Part shown: piece by piece, positions 25,205 through 33,098 of the stretch
Numbering within the stretch: the stretch's first letter is position 1
Layout: every line of letters begins with the position of its first letter
NCBI GenBank assembly: GCA_014860745.1
Contig: JACZJC010000039.1
Coordinates: 96,873-160,872 of the forward strand
Length of the DNA stretch: 64,000 nucleotides
Reading direction: 5' to 3'
Source: Anaerolineales bacterium
GTDB taxonomy: Bacteria > Chloroflexota > Anaerolineae > Anaerolineales > Villigracilaceae
The notes under the pieces: generated by a model
Database searches by the model: none
What the model was told of the DNA's origin: nothing
The model's input: only the letters and a program-made list of their open reading frames with translations
Program-made: the position numbers and the translations under genes

Positions 25205-25240
25205 AAAATATCGCGGACATGAACATGTCCGCGATATTTT
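25205..25240 (-). terminator. Terminator of pilin 2
   Basis: A 17-bp perfect palindrome (25205-25221 with 25224-25240) with an A/T-rich foot. It lies after the stop of pilin 2 and before the promoter of pilin 1, so each pilin is a separate transcription unit. Confidence 0.88.
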
Positions 25241-25265
25241 TAAGGGCTGCGTTGCAGCTTTGAAC

Positions 25266-25421
25266 TTAGAAGCTGGAGAGGCTGGAGTTGATATCGCTGA
25301 ACACGTTGCCGATGATTGGGCCGAGAACCATCAAAGCCGCAATAACGACAATAGCTACCAAAACAAGAATCAGCGCGTATTCAACAAGACCCTGGCCTCT
25401 TTCCTTGGGTGAAAATAACAT
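25266..25421 (-). CDS. Flp/Fap-type pilin 2 (51 residues)
   Basis: Near-identical to pilin 1: same leader (cleavage after Gly9 before QGLVEY), same helix, tail SDINSSLSSF. The DNA identity extends through the 5' untranslated region to the promoter, so the pair arose by recent tandem duplication of a complete unit of about 357 bases. The silent and terminal differences show both copies are kept as proteins. The Shine-Dalgarno AAAGGAG is the same. Confidence 0.92.
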   Translation of the reverse strand: MLFSPKERGQGLVEYALILVLVAIVVIAALMVLGPIIGNVFSDINSSLSSF

Positions 25422-25448
25422 GGGAAATTTCTCCTTTCTCTTCGGATT

Positions 25449-25505
25449 TCACAGGAAGGCCTCCTGTGATTACTTTTATTTTACTTGAAATATCGGAAAG
25501 AGCAA
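25449..25505 (-). promoter_or_regulatory. Promoter and 5'-terminal mRNA hairpin of pilin 2
   Basis: On the minus strand TTGCTC (25505-25500), 16 bases, TAAAAT (25483-25478). The expected start near 25471 begins the perfect palindrome TCACAGGAGGCCTTCCTGTGA (25469-25449). Such a hairpin at the 5' end could protect an abundant pilin mRNA from decay; this is an inference. Confidence 0.65.
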
Positions 25506-25811
25506 AAGAATCAAGGGTTTTTATTTTACAATAATGTTAGTTTTTATTTACAAAAGACCAAGGTTTGGCGGTTTTCCTCGCGGGAATGGAAATCTTAGGC
25601 TGACAACCCGCAGATTCCTGAGTTTGTAAAATTTTTGTTACATTTTCCCCTGCAATAAACATTTTACGACACAAATTGTATGAAATAGTTCAGAAGATTG
25701 TAAAAATGTTTCATAAGGATTTAGCAAGGGCTGAAAAATATAAACGCCCCGCCCTCCCATTTCTGTGGTTAAATTATATGGTCTGACAATTCTAAATCTC
25801 CGGTGAAAATC
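25506..25811. other. A/T-rich intergenic region between pilin 2 and hutI
   Basis: About 300 bases, clearly richer in A/T than the surroundings. It holds the near-palindrome TGTAAAATTTTTGTTACA (about 25625-25642) and several TAAAAT/TAAATT stretches, any of which could be a regulator site or -10 box for the flanking genes. GGTTAAATTATATGG (about 25767-25781) is the best -10 candidate for hutI. I see no gene or RNA in it. Confidence 0.4.
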
Positions 25812-27086
25812 ATGCTCATCCATTCTGCTTCCCAGCTCCTTACCCTTGCAGGCGGACCCCAGCGCGGAAAAACGCTCGGCTCACTTGGAATTATCGAAAA
25901 CGGCGCTGTTGTGATCCGCGATGAAAAGATCATTGCGGTGGGCACAACCGACGAATTAAAAAACGCCTACCCGGACGAACCTACTCTGGATGCCGGGCGC
26001 TGCGTGTTGATGCCCGGGTTCGTGGATCCGCACACCCATCTGATCTGGGCAGGCGACCGCGCCAATGAATTCGAGATGAAAATGGGCGGCATGGCCTACC
26101 TCGATATTCTTGCGGCTGGCGGCGGGATTCTCTCCACGGTCAAGGCCACACGCACGGCCAGCATGGAGACCCTCATCGCCCAGACCCGCCCGCGCTTGTT
26201 GCGAATGTTCTCACATGGCACCACAACTGCAGAAGCAAAGACAGGCTATGGCTTGCAAACCTCCACTGAACTGCGTCTGCTCAAAGCCTTGCTTGCATTG
26301 GATGACGAGAGCCCGCTCGACCTTGTCATCACCTTCCTTGGGGCGCACGCCATAGCCCCCGAATTCAAAGACAACCCACAAGGGTATACCGATGAGGTAA
26401 CGAACACGATGCTTCCCGTATTGAAGGAATGGTGGGAGACGCATGCTCCGCGGCTGCCCCTGCCGTTTGTGGATGTTTTCTGCGAAACCAAAGCCTTTAC
26501 CCTCGAACAATCGCGTCAGATCCTGACCCGGGCCGGGTCGCTGGGATTCCCTCTCAAGATCCACGCGGACGAATTCGACAACCTCGGCGGGGCGGCCCTT
26601 GCGGCAGATTTGGGCGCGGCCTCCGCAGACCACCTGGTTGTCACATCGGATGCGGATATTGCCGCCCTCGGAAAATCGGATACCGTTGCCGTGTCGCTGC
26701 CTTGCACGCCGTTTGGGCTGGCTGAACATCATTACACACCCGCCAGAAAATTACTCGAAGCAAATGCCATCTTCGCCCTCGCCACCGACTGTAACCCCGG
26801 CACCACCTGGAACGAGTCGATGCAATTTGCGATTGCGCTTGCCTGCCGCTATATGGGATTGACCCCGGCCCAGGCCATTGCGGCGTCCACGATCAATTCC
26901 GCGCACGCAATCCGCAGGTCCGATACGATCGGGTCTTTGGAAGTCGGTAAACAGGCGGATATGCTCATCCTCTCCGTATCAGATTACCGGCAGGTTGGGT
27001 ACCGCTATGGCACGAATCTGGTAAAGCAAGTCATTAAACGCGGACAGGTCTACTCAGTGGATGTGGGGTATTATAGAACGGCTTAA
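25812..27086 (+). CDS. hutI: Imidazolonepropionase (histidine degradation)
   Basis: A 424-residue amidohydrolase. The metal-binding HxH shows as FVDPHTHLIWAGDR, later metal and catalytic residues as KIHADEFDN, SADHL and ATDCNPGT, all typical of HutI. It hydrolyses imidazolone-5-propanoate to N-formimino-L-glutamate, third step of histidine breakdown. hutU and hutH are not in the window; the downstream ureohydrolase at 28780 looks like arginase rather than HutG. I prefer ATG 25812 (MLIHSASQLLTL) with GGTGA five bases upstream; a GTG at 25803 is possible. Confidence 0.93.
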   Translation: MLIHSASQLLTLAGGPQRGKTLGSLGIIENGAVVIRDEKIIAVGTTDELKNAYPDEPTLDAGRCVLMPGFVDPHTHLIWAGDRANEFEMKMGGMAYLDILAAGGGILSTVKATRTASMETLIAQTRPRLLRMFSHGTTTAEAKTGYGLQTSTELRLLKALLALDDESPLDLVITFLGAHAIAPEFKDNPQGYTDEVTNTMLPVLKEWWETHAPRLPLPFVDVFCETKAFTLEQSRQILTRAGSLGFPLKIHADEFDNLGGAALAADLGAASADHLVVTSDADIAALGKSDTVAVSLPCTPFGLAEHHYTPARKLLEANAIFALATDCNPGTTWNESMQFAIALACRYMGLTPAQAIAASTINSAHAIRRSDTIGSLEVGKQADMLILSVSDYRQVGYRYGTNLVKQVIKRGQVYSVDVGYYRTA

Positions 27087-27105
27087 CCAGCCAGGAATCG
27101 AATCA

Positions 27106-28758
27106 ATGGATTTTTTGTGGATTGTTTTTGCAATCATTTTAATTGCCAATGCAGTGGCTGCGGTCGCAATCGCATGGATGCTTTCGCGCAAACCGCCCAA
27201 ATCCGGCAGTCATTCAATGACGCTCATGCTTTTGGGTCTCGGCGTCTGGTCATTCAGTTATGCGATGATCACGCTTTCTCCCACGCTTGAAACAAAACAT
27301 CTTTGGCTGAAACTGGAAAATATCGGCATCCTCTCCGTGCCGGTATTGTGGTTCTTCTTCACCATGAAATTCACGCGGCTGGATAAATGGATGACCGGAA
27401 AACCGATCATGCTTTTGTTTTGGGTCATCCCTGCAGTTTCATTGCTCTTCCTCTTTTCTGAAGATTGGTTCCACCTGTATTACAAATCGACTCATACCGC
27501 CTCGGCAAGCGGGGGGCCGCTGGTCATCAGCCGCGGACCCATGTATTGGATCGCATTGACGCATGCCTACCTGCTGAACCTGGCCGGCATGGGGGTGCTG
27601 GTATGGCGTTTCATTAAATCGCGGCTGGTCTATCGGAGGCAGACCTCATATTTGATCGGGGCGGTCATCATTCCCTTTGCTATTAATATCATCTACCAAT
27701 TAAAACCGGACCTGCTGCCTTTCTTCTCCATGCCTTTGGACCTGACGCCGCTCTTTTTCAACATTACTGCCATCCTGCTGGTGGCCAGTGTCTTCGGTCT
27801 GCGCCTGTTCGACCTGGTGCCAATCGCCCGCGATACGGTTTTGGAACACATCCCGGAGATGGTCTTCGTGGTGGATGCGCATGACCGCGTCATGGACGCA
27901 AATTCGATGGCGCAAAAATGGCTGGGAAAATCAATCGAGGAGATCTCCGGCCAGGACCCGGTGGAGGTCTTTCGCAAATGGCCTCAACTTCTTAACCGCT
28001 TCTTTTTTACGGAGTACTCCCGCGAAGAAATTGAAATTCCGGGCGAAACGCCGTACACTCTCGAGGTTATAGTCACCCCCATTTTCAACCGCTTCAACAA
28101 CCTGGAGGGACGTGTCATCGTGGCGCGGAATATCACCGAACGCAAGGCGCTCGAAAACAAATTGAAAGCGCTGAACGAATCCCTGCAGATACAGTTGGAT
28201 GAAAATGAAGGCTTGCGCCTGAAACTTCAGGAACAGGCCATTCGCGACCCATTGACCGGCGCATTCAACCGCCGCTATTTTTCCGAAGCGCTCGATCAGG
28301 AATCCGCGCGTTCGATCCGCGAGCGAACACCTTTCTCCATCCTCATCCTTGATGTGGATCATTTCAAAAAGTTCAATGACACCTACGGCCACAAGTGCGG
28401 CGATTTCGTCCTGCAATCCCTGGCTTCCTTTCTCAACGAGAACACGCGCCAGGGAGATATTGTCTGCCGTTATGGTGGCGAGGAATTTGTCATCCTTATG
28501 ACGGATGCCCCATCCGAATCGGCGCGCAAACGCGCTGAGCTGTTCAGGAAACATTTCGATGAAACGAAGATCGAATATGACGGGAAACGGCTGAAATGTA
28601 CCTTCTCAGCCGGCATCGCATCCTACCCGGAACATGCTCATTCCGGGGAAGCCCTGTTATCCCTTGCCGACCAGGCGCTTTATCAATCGAAGAGCGAAGG
28701 GCGCGACCGCGTTTCCGTGTATTCCCCCGAAAATTTCTACCAGACTTCAAACGATTAA
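27106..28758 (+). CDS. Membrane diguanylate cyclase: 7TM sensor, PAS, GGDEF
   Basis: A 550-residue signalling protein. Seven hydrophobic helices fill residues 1-235 and match the histidine-kinase-type N-terminal 7TM sensor. A PAS domain follows (about 240-360, ERKALENKLKAL marks the exit), then a coiled coil and a GGDEF domain (about 390-545). The active loop is GGEEF (RYGGEEFVILM), an accepted active variant, and the RxxD inhibitory site RQGD stands five residues before it, so product inhibition by c-di-GMP is likely. No EAL domain. Start chosen at MDFLWIVFA; an earlier ATG at 27061 overlaps hutI. Confidence 0.9.
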   Translation: MDFLWIVFAIILIANAVAAVAIAWMLSRKPPKSGSHSMTLMLLGLGVWSFSYAMITLSPTLETKHLWLKLENIGILSVPVLWFFFTMKFTRLDKWMTGKPIMLLFWVIPAVSLLFLFSEDWFHLYYKSTHTASASGGPLVISRGPMYWIALTHAYLLNLAGMGVLVWRFIKSRLVYRRQTSYLIGAVIIPFAINIIYQLKPDLLPFFSMPLDLTPLFFNITAILLVASVFGLRLFDLVPIARDTVLEHIPEMVFVVDAHDRVMDANSMAQKWLGKSIEEISGQDPVEVFRKWPQLLNRFFFTEYSREEIEIPGETPYTLEVIVTPIFNRFNNLEGRVIVARNITERKALENKLKALNESLQIQLDENEGLRLKLQEQAIRDPLTGAFNRRYFSEALDQESARSIRERTPFSILILDVDHFKKFNDTYGHKCGDFVLQSLASFLNENTRQGDIVCRYGGEEFVILMTDAPSESARKRAELFRKHFDETKIEYDGKRLKCTFSAGIASYPEHAHSGEALLSLADQALYQSKSEGRDRVSVYSPENFYQTSND

Positions 28759-28779
28759 ATCCAATTACAGGAGACTCTC

Positions 28780-29685
28780 ATGCAGGTTGATATCATCGGC
28801 GTCCCCATCGACCTCGGCGCGGACCGCCGCGGTGTGGATATGGGTCCCAGCGCCATCCGTTATGCACATTTACAGCAAAAGCTTGCGGAACTCGGCTATG
28901 CCGTGCAGGATGAAGGCAATGTGGAAGTGCCCATCGCAGAAATGTGCAGTATCACCAACCCAAAATTAAAATACATCGACTGCATCATTCCCATGTCGCG
29001 GCGTGTTGCGGGAGCCGTGGCAACCTCCGTGCAGGCGGGGCGCTTCCCGCTCGTGCTGGGCGGCGACCACAGCCTCTCGATTGGATCCGTCCGCGGCGCG
29101 GCCCGCAGCAAGAAGATCGGCGTTATTTGGGTCGATGCCCATGCCGACTTTAACACAGCCGAAACGACCCCCTCCGGCAACATTCATGGCATGTCGCTCG
29201 CCATCCTTGCCGGGCAGGGCGATAAAAGCCTGGTTCAATTATGGGACGAGCCCTTCCCCATCATCGACCCGCACAAGATCGCCATCATCGGCGCGCGCGA
29301 CCTCGATGCGGGCGAAAAAGTAAATTTGCAAAACGCGGGCGCAATGGTCATGAGCATGGAACAGGTGGACCGCTTCGGCATGGTCACTGTGGTGGAAAAG
29401 GCCATCGAACACATCAGCCGCGATGTGGATGGAATTTTTCTTTCACTGGACCTCGACGCGCTCGACCCGCGCCATGCCCCCGGCGTGGGAACCCCTGTCC
29501 CTGCCGGCCTGACCCAGCGTGAAGCTCACCTGGCCTGCGAATTGATCGCCGAAACCGGCAAACTCATCGGCATGGACCTGGTCGAAGTCAACCCCATTCT
29601 CGATATTCAAAATCAAACTGCATCCCTCGCTGTGGAATTCGCCCTCTCCGCATTGGGTCGCCGCATTTGGAACGGACATTCATGA
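28780..29685 (+). CDS. rocF: Arginase
   Basis: A 301-residue ureohydrolase. The manganese ligands are in GGDHSLSIGSV, VDAHADFNTAETTPSGNIHGM and SLDLDALDP. The N-terminal GVDMGPSAIRYA and the NIHGM segment fit arginase (L-arginine to ornithine and urea) better than agmatinase or formiminoglutamase. A hutI gene upstream makes HutG a formal alternative, but the sequence motifs favour arginase. Shine-Dalgarno ACAGGAG lies eight bases before the ATG. The next gene overlaps by four bases. Confidence 0.9.
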   Translation: MQVDIIGVPIDLGADRRGVDMGPSAIRYAHLQQKLAELGYAVQDEGNVEVPIAEMCSITNPKLKYIDCIIPMSRRVAGAVATSVQAGRFPLVLGGDHSLSIGSVRGAARSKKIGVIWVDAHADFNTAETTPSGNIHGMSLAILAGQGDKSLVQLWDEPFPIIDPHKIAIIGARDLDAGEKVNLQNAGAMVMSMEQVDRFGMVTVVEKAIEHISRDVDGIFLSLDLDALDPRHAPGVGTPVPAGLTQREAHLACELIAETGKLIGMDLVEVNPILDIQNQTASLAVEFALSALGRRIWNGHS

Positions 29686-30479
29686 AACCAACATTACAAG
29701 ATTTGGAACGACTCGCCCGCGGGGCGGGAACCATCCTGCGGGCTGGATACAACACCGAACACACGGTTCATTACAAAGGGACGATTGACCTTGTTACCGA
29801 AACAGACCACGCCTCTGAATCATTTCTAATCGGCGAGATCCAGGCCCAATTTCCCGGGAGCCACATCCTCGCGGAAGAAAGCGGCGAGACCGCCGGGGAA
29901 AACGAAGGCGTTTGGTTTATCGATCCGCTGGACGGTACGGTGAATTACGCCCATCACATTCCCGTCTTTTGCGTTTCCATTGGATATGCAGTCAAAGGCA
30001 TCACTTCGACTGGGCTCAGTACGAGCGTCACGTTGGCCGCAGTTTACGACCCGCTGCGCGATGAGATGTTTACAGCCGAACGCGGAAAGGGCGCCTTTCT
30101 CAACGGCAAAAAAATTCAAGTATCTGATACAAATGAACTGCAAAAAAGCCTGCTTGTAACCGGCTTCCCATATGACACATGGGATACAAAACTGGACAAT
30201 TTCAAATTCTTTGAGCGCCTCGCCAAAAAGACCCAGGGTGTGCGCCGCCTCGGTTCCGCCGCGCTGGATGGATGTTATGTGGCCGCCGGGCGTTTCGATG
30301 GGTTTTGGGAATTTGCCCTTCGCCCCTGGGACATTGCCGCCGCCGGGCTCATTGCCGAGGAAGCCGGTGCCCGCGTCACCGCCATTGATGGCCGCGCGGA
30401 TTATTTATCCACCCCGATATCCATCCTTGCAACAGCGCCGGGCATTTATGACAAGGTATCTGAACAGCTAAAAGCTTGA
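29682..30479 (+). CDS. Inositol monophosphatase family protein
   Basis: A 265-residue Mg2+-dependent sugar phosphatase. The metal motifs are clear: ILAEESGE, WFIDPLDGTVNYAH (the DPxDGT motif) and the C-terminal RPWDIAAAGLIAEEAG. Possible substrates are inositol-1-phosphate, histidinol-phosphate, 3'-phosphoadenosine phosphate or fructose-1,6-bisphosphate; sequence alone does not separate them. Length is standard. Starts inside the stop of arginase (ATGA), so the two are probably co-translated. Confidence 0.9.
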   Translation: MKPTLQDLERLARGAGTILRAGYNTEHTVHYKGTIDLVTETDHASESFLIGEIQAQFPGSHILAEESGETAGENEGVWFIDPLDGTVNYAHHIPVFCVSIGYAVKGITSTGLSTSVTLAAVYDPLRDEMFTAERGKGAFLNGKKIQVSDTNELQKSLLVTGFPYDTWDTKLDNFKFFERLAKKTQGVRRLGSAALDGCYVAAGRFDGFWEFALRPWDIAAAGLIAEEAGARVTAIDGRADYLSTPISILATAPGIYDKVSEQLKA

Positions 30480-30518
30480 TAACGCGATGGGTCTGGCATG
30501 ACAAGAAAAGTGTAAACC

Positions 30519-30830
30519 ATGAAACAATGGCTTTATCTTCTTAAACCTTCACGGCTCGAAATGGTGACCGATGGGCCGACGCCGGAAGAATCTGAAACGG
30601 TGTCGCGTCATTTTGCCTATCTGACAGACTTAACCGAAAAAGGCGTGATGATCCTCGTCGGCCGCACCCAAAATAATGATGAGAACACGCTGGGGATCGC
30701 GGTCTTTGAGGCGGAGGATGAATCAGCGGCGCGAAGGATCATGGAGAACGACCCAGCTGTCCGCGGCGGAGTGATGCGGGCGGATTTATATCCATATCAA
30801 ATCGCATTGATGCGTCGTTCATCTGAATAA
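30519..30830 (+). CDS. YciI-family protein
   Basis: A 103-residue ferredoxin-fold YCII-related protein. It begins MKQWLYLLKPSRLEMV and contains the family elements HFAYLTDLTEKGVMILVGR and AARRIMENDPAVRGGVM; the conserved His and Asp of the putative catalytic dyad are present. Family members include dioxygenase-like and lactone-handling enzymes, but most are uncharacterised. The next gene begins two bases after its stop. Confidence 0.82.
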   Translation: MKQWLYLLKPSRLEMVTDGPTPEESETVSRHFAYLTDLTEKGVMILVGRTQNNDENTLGIAVFEAEDESAARRIMENDPAVRGGVMRADLYPYQIALMRRSSE

Positions 30831-30831
30831 C

Positions 30832-31191
30832 ATGAAATTGATTCTGGTCTACACATTGATCGCCGGAGTGATTTCCGCCGTCACAGCGCCCATCCCGGGC
30901 ACCTCCCTTTTGTTGACGGGTTTGGAAATTTATATGATCGTGCATCTCGCAAAAGAGCATGACTATAAATTGGGGTTCAAGGAGATCGGCTATTCCGCCA
31001 TCACCCTTTACGGGCTTTCGACGATTTTGAAGGATGCCGCGCTGGAGATCCTGACCTTTGTGCCGGTCATCGGCTGGGGCGCGGAAGTGATCGTGGCAAT
31101 GCTCTTTGTTTTCTTTTTGGGAATGCTGGCAAATTTATATTTTGGAAAACCGTCACGGCGCAGGCGGGACTTTAAGCACGACGCCGACTAA
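30832..31191 (+). CDS. Small membrane protein, 119 residues, unknown function
   Basis: Two or three hydrophobic segments: residues 1-28 (including PIPGTSLLLTG), about 45-70, and 72-100. The tail is basic (KPSRRRRDFKHDAD). The Gly/Pro pattern vaguely recalls DUF697-like membrane proteins, but I cannot assign it. Its 3' end overlaps the convergent VIT1-type gene by 39 bases. It is probably co-transcribed with the YciI gene. Confidence 0.65.
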   Translation: MKLILVYTLIAGVISAVTAPIPGTSLLLTGLEIYMIVHLAKEHDYKLGFKEIGYSAITLYGLSTILKDAALEILTFVPVIGWGAEVIVAMLFVFFLGMLANLYFGKPSRRRRDFKHDAD

Positions 31192-31899
31192 ATACCCCGC
31201 CATCGCGGCGATGGTTCCGATCGTCATCATTTCAAAGCCGCTGCGCAGCGGTTTGCCAATCGTCACGCGCGCCTTGTAGGCGCCGATGGCAAACAGCACC
31301 AGCGCCGTAACAACCCCGGACACCCACATGCTGGCGGCAATGGGTAAAAACAAAAATGGCGCGGTGGGTATCAACGAGCCGATGATCGCCGAGATGCCCA
31401 CGACCCATGCGGCGCGGAAGGCAGTTTTCCGGTCTACGGGAGCAAGCTGGTGTTCCTCGGCCATCATCACCGCCACCCACACATCCTTGTTTGCAGTGAT
31501 CGTCTCCACGATATGCTCGAGTAATTCGCCCTTGAATCCCTTTCTTTCGTAAATATCGCGGATCTCCTTGGTTTCGAGGTTCGGCGCTTCGAGAATGTGA
31601 CGGTATTCTCGCTCGCGTTCGCTTTGATACAAATCCGCATCGGCGAGGGTGGTAGTGTAGGCCACTGCGCCCATCGAAATGGATTCTGCAAAGGCGGTGG
31701 CAAGCCCCGCCACCAAAACCACGCGGGCATCGTTCGTGGCGGCTGCGATTCCCAGTACCACACCGAGCACATTGACCAGCCCATCCTGCGCGCCCAGGAT
31801 AAAATCGGATAGACCTGTGGCGCGTTTATGCGGGTCAGTTTGCGTGTGATGTAAAACTTCGTTAATGATGGCGTCGAGTGAGGCAGGTTTTGTATTCAT
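31153..31899 (-). CDS. VIT1/CCC1-family iron/manganese transporter
   Basis: A 248-residue member of the vacuolar iron transporter (VIT1/CCC1) family. SDFILGAQDGLVNVLGVVLGIAAA, AGLATAFAESISMGAVAYT and the cytosolic metal-binding helix region EREREYRHILEAPNLETKEI are typical; the last helices end near VGVVLKVPP. Such proteins move Fe2+ or Mn2+ out of the cytoplasm. Start chosen at MNTKPASLD (31899), which has a GGATG element upstream; ATG 31950 would add 17 residues. It diverges from the lipoprotein gene at 31989, with promoters that overlap. Confidence 0.88.
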   Translation of the reverse strand: MNTKPASLDAIINEVLHHTQTDPHKRATGLSDFILGAQDGLVNVLGVVLGIAAATNDARVVLVAGLATAFAESISMGAVAYTTTLADADLYQSEREREYRHILEAPNLETKEIRDIYERKGFKGELLEHIVETITANKDVWVAVMMAEEHQLAPVDRKTAFRAAWVVGISAIIGSLIPTAPFLFLPIAASMWVSGVVTALVLFAIGAYKARVTIGKPLRSGFEMMTIGTIAAMAGYLVGVVLKVPPAP

Positions 31900-31949
31900 A
31901 TCATCCAATTCTGTGGAAGCCCCGCCAGCCTTGCTAAACCAATGGGGCA

Positions 31950-31980
31950 TTGTTATCAATGTTCGATTGCTTATTATAAG
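31950..31980. promoter_or_regulatory. Overlapping divergent promoters (VIT1-type / lipoprotein)
   Basis: Plus strand: TTGTTA (31950-31955), 16 bases, TATTAT (31972-31977), ATG at 31989. Minus strand: TATAAT uses the same bases (31977-31972), with TTGGAT 16 bases upstream of it. The shared -10 means the two genes cannot be initiated at once. Confidence 0.5.
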
Positions 31981-31988
31981 ACTATCCC

Positions 31989-32984
31989 ATGAAAATCCAA
32001 ATACGCCTCTTTTCCAGCCTTGCTTTCCTATTACTCTTTGCCTGCCAGATTCCCAATGGCACAGGGTTAACCCCTCGCACATCGACTCCCTCCTTCACAC
32101 CCACCGTCACTGCAACATTGACGTTACCCCCCACACTGACCGTCACGCCGACGCCCGCGCCTCCCGCCCGCCGCGTGTTGATCCTGTCCATCGACGGTTT
32201 ACGCCCCGACGCCATTCAACTTGCACCCATGCAAAACCTGATGACCCTGATGGAAAACGGAGCATACACCCTCTCCGCGCGGACGATCTATCCCAGCGCT
32301 ACACTGCCGGCCCACACATCCATGTTAAGCGGGTTGTGCCCGTCCAAACATGGTGTGAATTGGAATGACTATATCCCCGAAAACGGATACGCAAATGTGA
32401 TCGACATCTTCGATATTGCCCACGCGGCAGGTCTGCAAACCGTCATGTATGTTGGCAAGGAAAAACTGAGGCAGATCACAGAACCATCCAGCACTGATGT
32501 TTTCGAATACATCAACGACCGCGACCTGGTCATCATCGAAAAACTGACCTCCAATTTCCCCGCCGATTTTCGCCTGATGTTCATCCACTTCCCCACCACC
32601 GATTGGATGGGACATGAATACGGCTGGCTCTCGAGCGAGCAATTAAGCGTGCTGTTCCGCGCCGACCAGGCGCTTGGCAACCTGCTGGCTGAATTGGATG
32701 CGCGCGGCCTGCGCGAAGAAACGCTCATCATCGTCACAGCCGACCATGGCGGGCATGACACCACCCACGGTTCCAGCCTGCCGGAAGATATGACCATCCC
32801 TTGGATCGCGGCAGGCGCGGGAATTCAACCTCTGCAGTTGTCCACCCAGGTCCAAACCGTGGATACGGCTGCCACTGCTGCTTTTGCCCTCGGCCTGACC
32901 TTCCCCGCCGAATGGGATGGCGTGCCCGTCTACGAGGCATTTGGTTTGCCTGCCGAAAAGCAATCACAAACCTGCACGAAATAA
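31989..32984 (+). CDS. Alkaline-phosphatase-superfamily phosphodiesterase/nucleotide pyrophosphatase, lipoprotein
   Basis: A 331-residue protein with a lipoprotein signal peptide (lipobox LLFAC) and a Thr/Pro-rich spacer to residue 60. The catalytic domain opens with VLILSIDGLRPD (metal Asp), has the nucleophile Thr in SATLPAHTSML, and metal residues in IHFPTTDWMGHEYG and VTADHGGHD. This is the type I phosphodiesterase / NPP branch, which hydrolyses phosphodiester or pyrophosphate bonds of nucleotides or lipids outside the cell. Substrate unknown. Ends at a strong terminator. Confidence 0.88.
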   Translation: MKIQIRLFSSLAFLLLFACQIPNGTGLTPRTSTPSFTPTVTATLTLPPTLTVTPTPAPPARRVLILSIDGLRPDAIQLAPMQNLMTLMENGAYTLSARTIYPSATLPAHTSMLSGLCPSKHGVNWNDYIPENGYANVIDIFDIAHAAGLQTVMYVGKEKLRQITEPSSTDVFEYINDRDLVIIEKLTSNFPADFRLMFIHFPTTDWMGHEYGWLSSEQLSVLFRADQALGNLLAELDARGLREETLIIVTADHGGHDTTHGSSLPEDMTIPWIAAGAGIQPLQLSTQVQTVDTAATAAFALGLTFPAEWDGVPVYEAFGLPAEKQSQTCTK

Positions 32985-33019
32985 CAGCATCCCCTGCGCA
33001 TGCAGGGGATGCTGCTTTT
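32985..33019 (+). terminator. Terminator after the lipoprotein phosphodiesterase gene
   Basis: A 13-bp perfect stem (CAGCATCCCCTGC, 32985-32997, with 33002-33014), GCAT loop, then CTTTT. It begins right after the stop codon. Confidence 0.85.
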
Positions 33020-33098
33020 CCATCGAGTTACAGAGGATCTTCTTGTTGCAAGGGCAGAGTCCGCCCAAACCAAATAGGATAAATAATTCTTAATACTA

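Noticed and set aside
25288..25488. Plus-strand frames opposite both pilin genes
   Set aside because: They are near-identical only because the pilins are duplicated; the minus-strand frames have the pilin signal, ribosome sites, promoters and terminators.
28780..29685. Formiminoglutamase (hutG) for the ureohydrolase downstream of hutI
   Set aside because: Motifs fit arginase better, and a diguanylate cyclase gene separates it from hutI.
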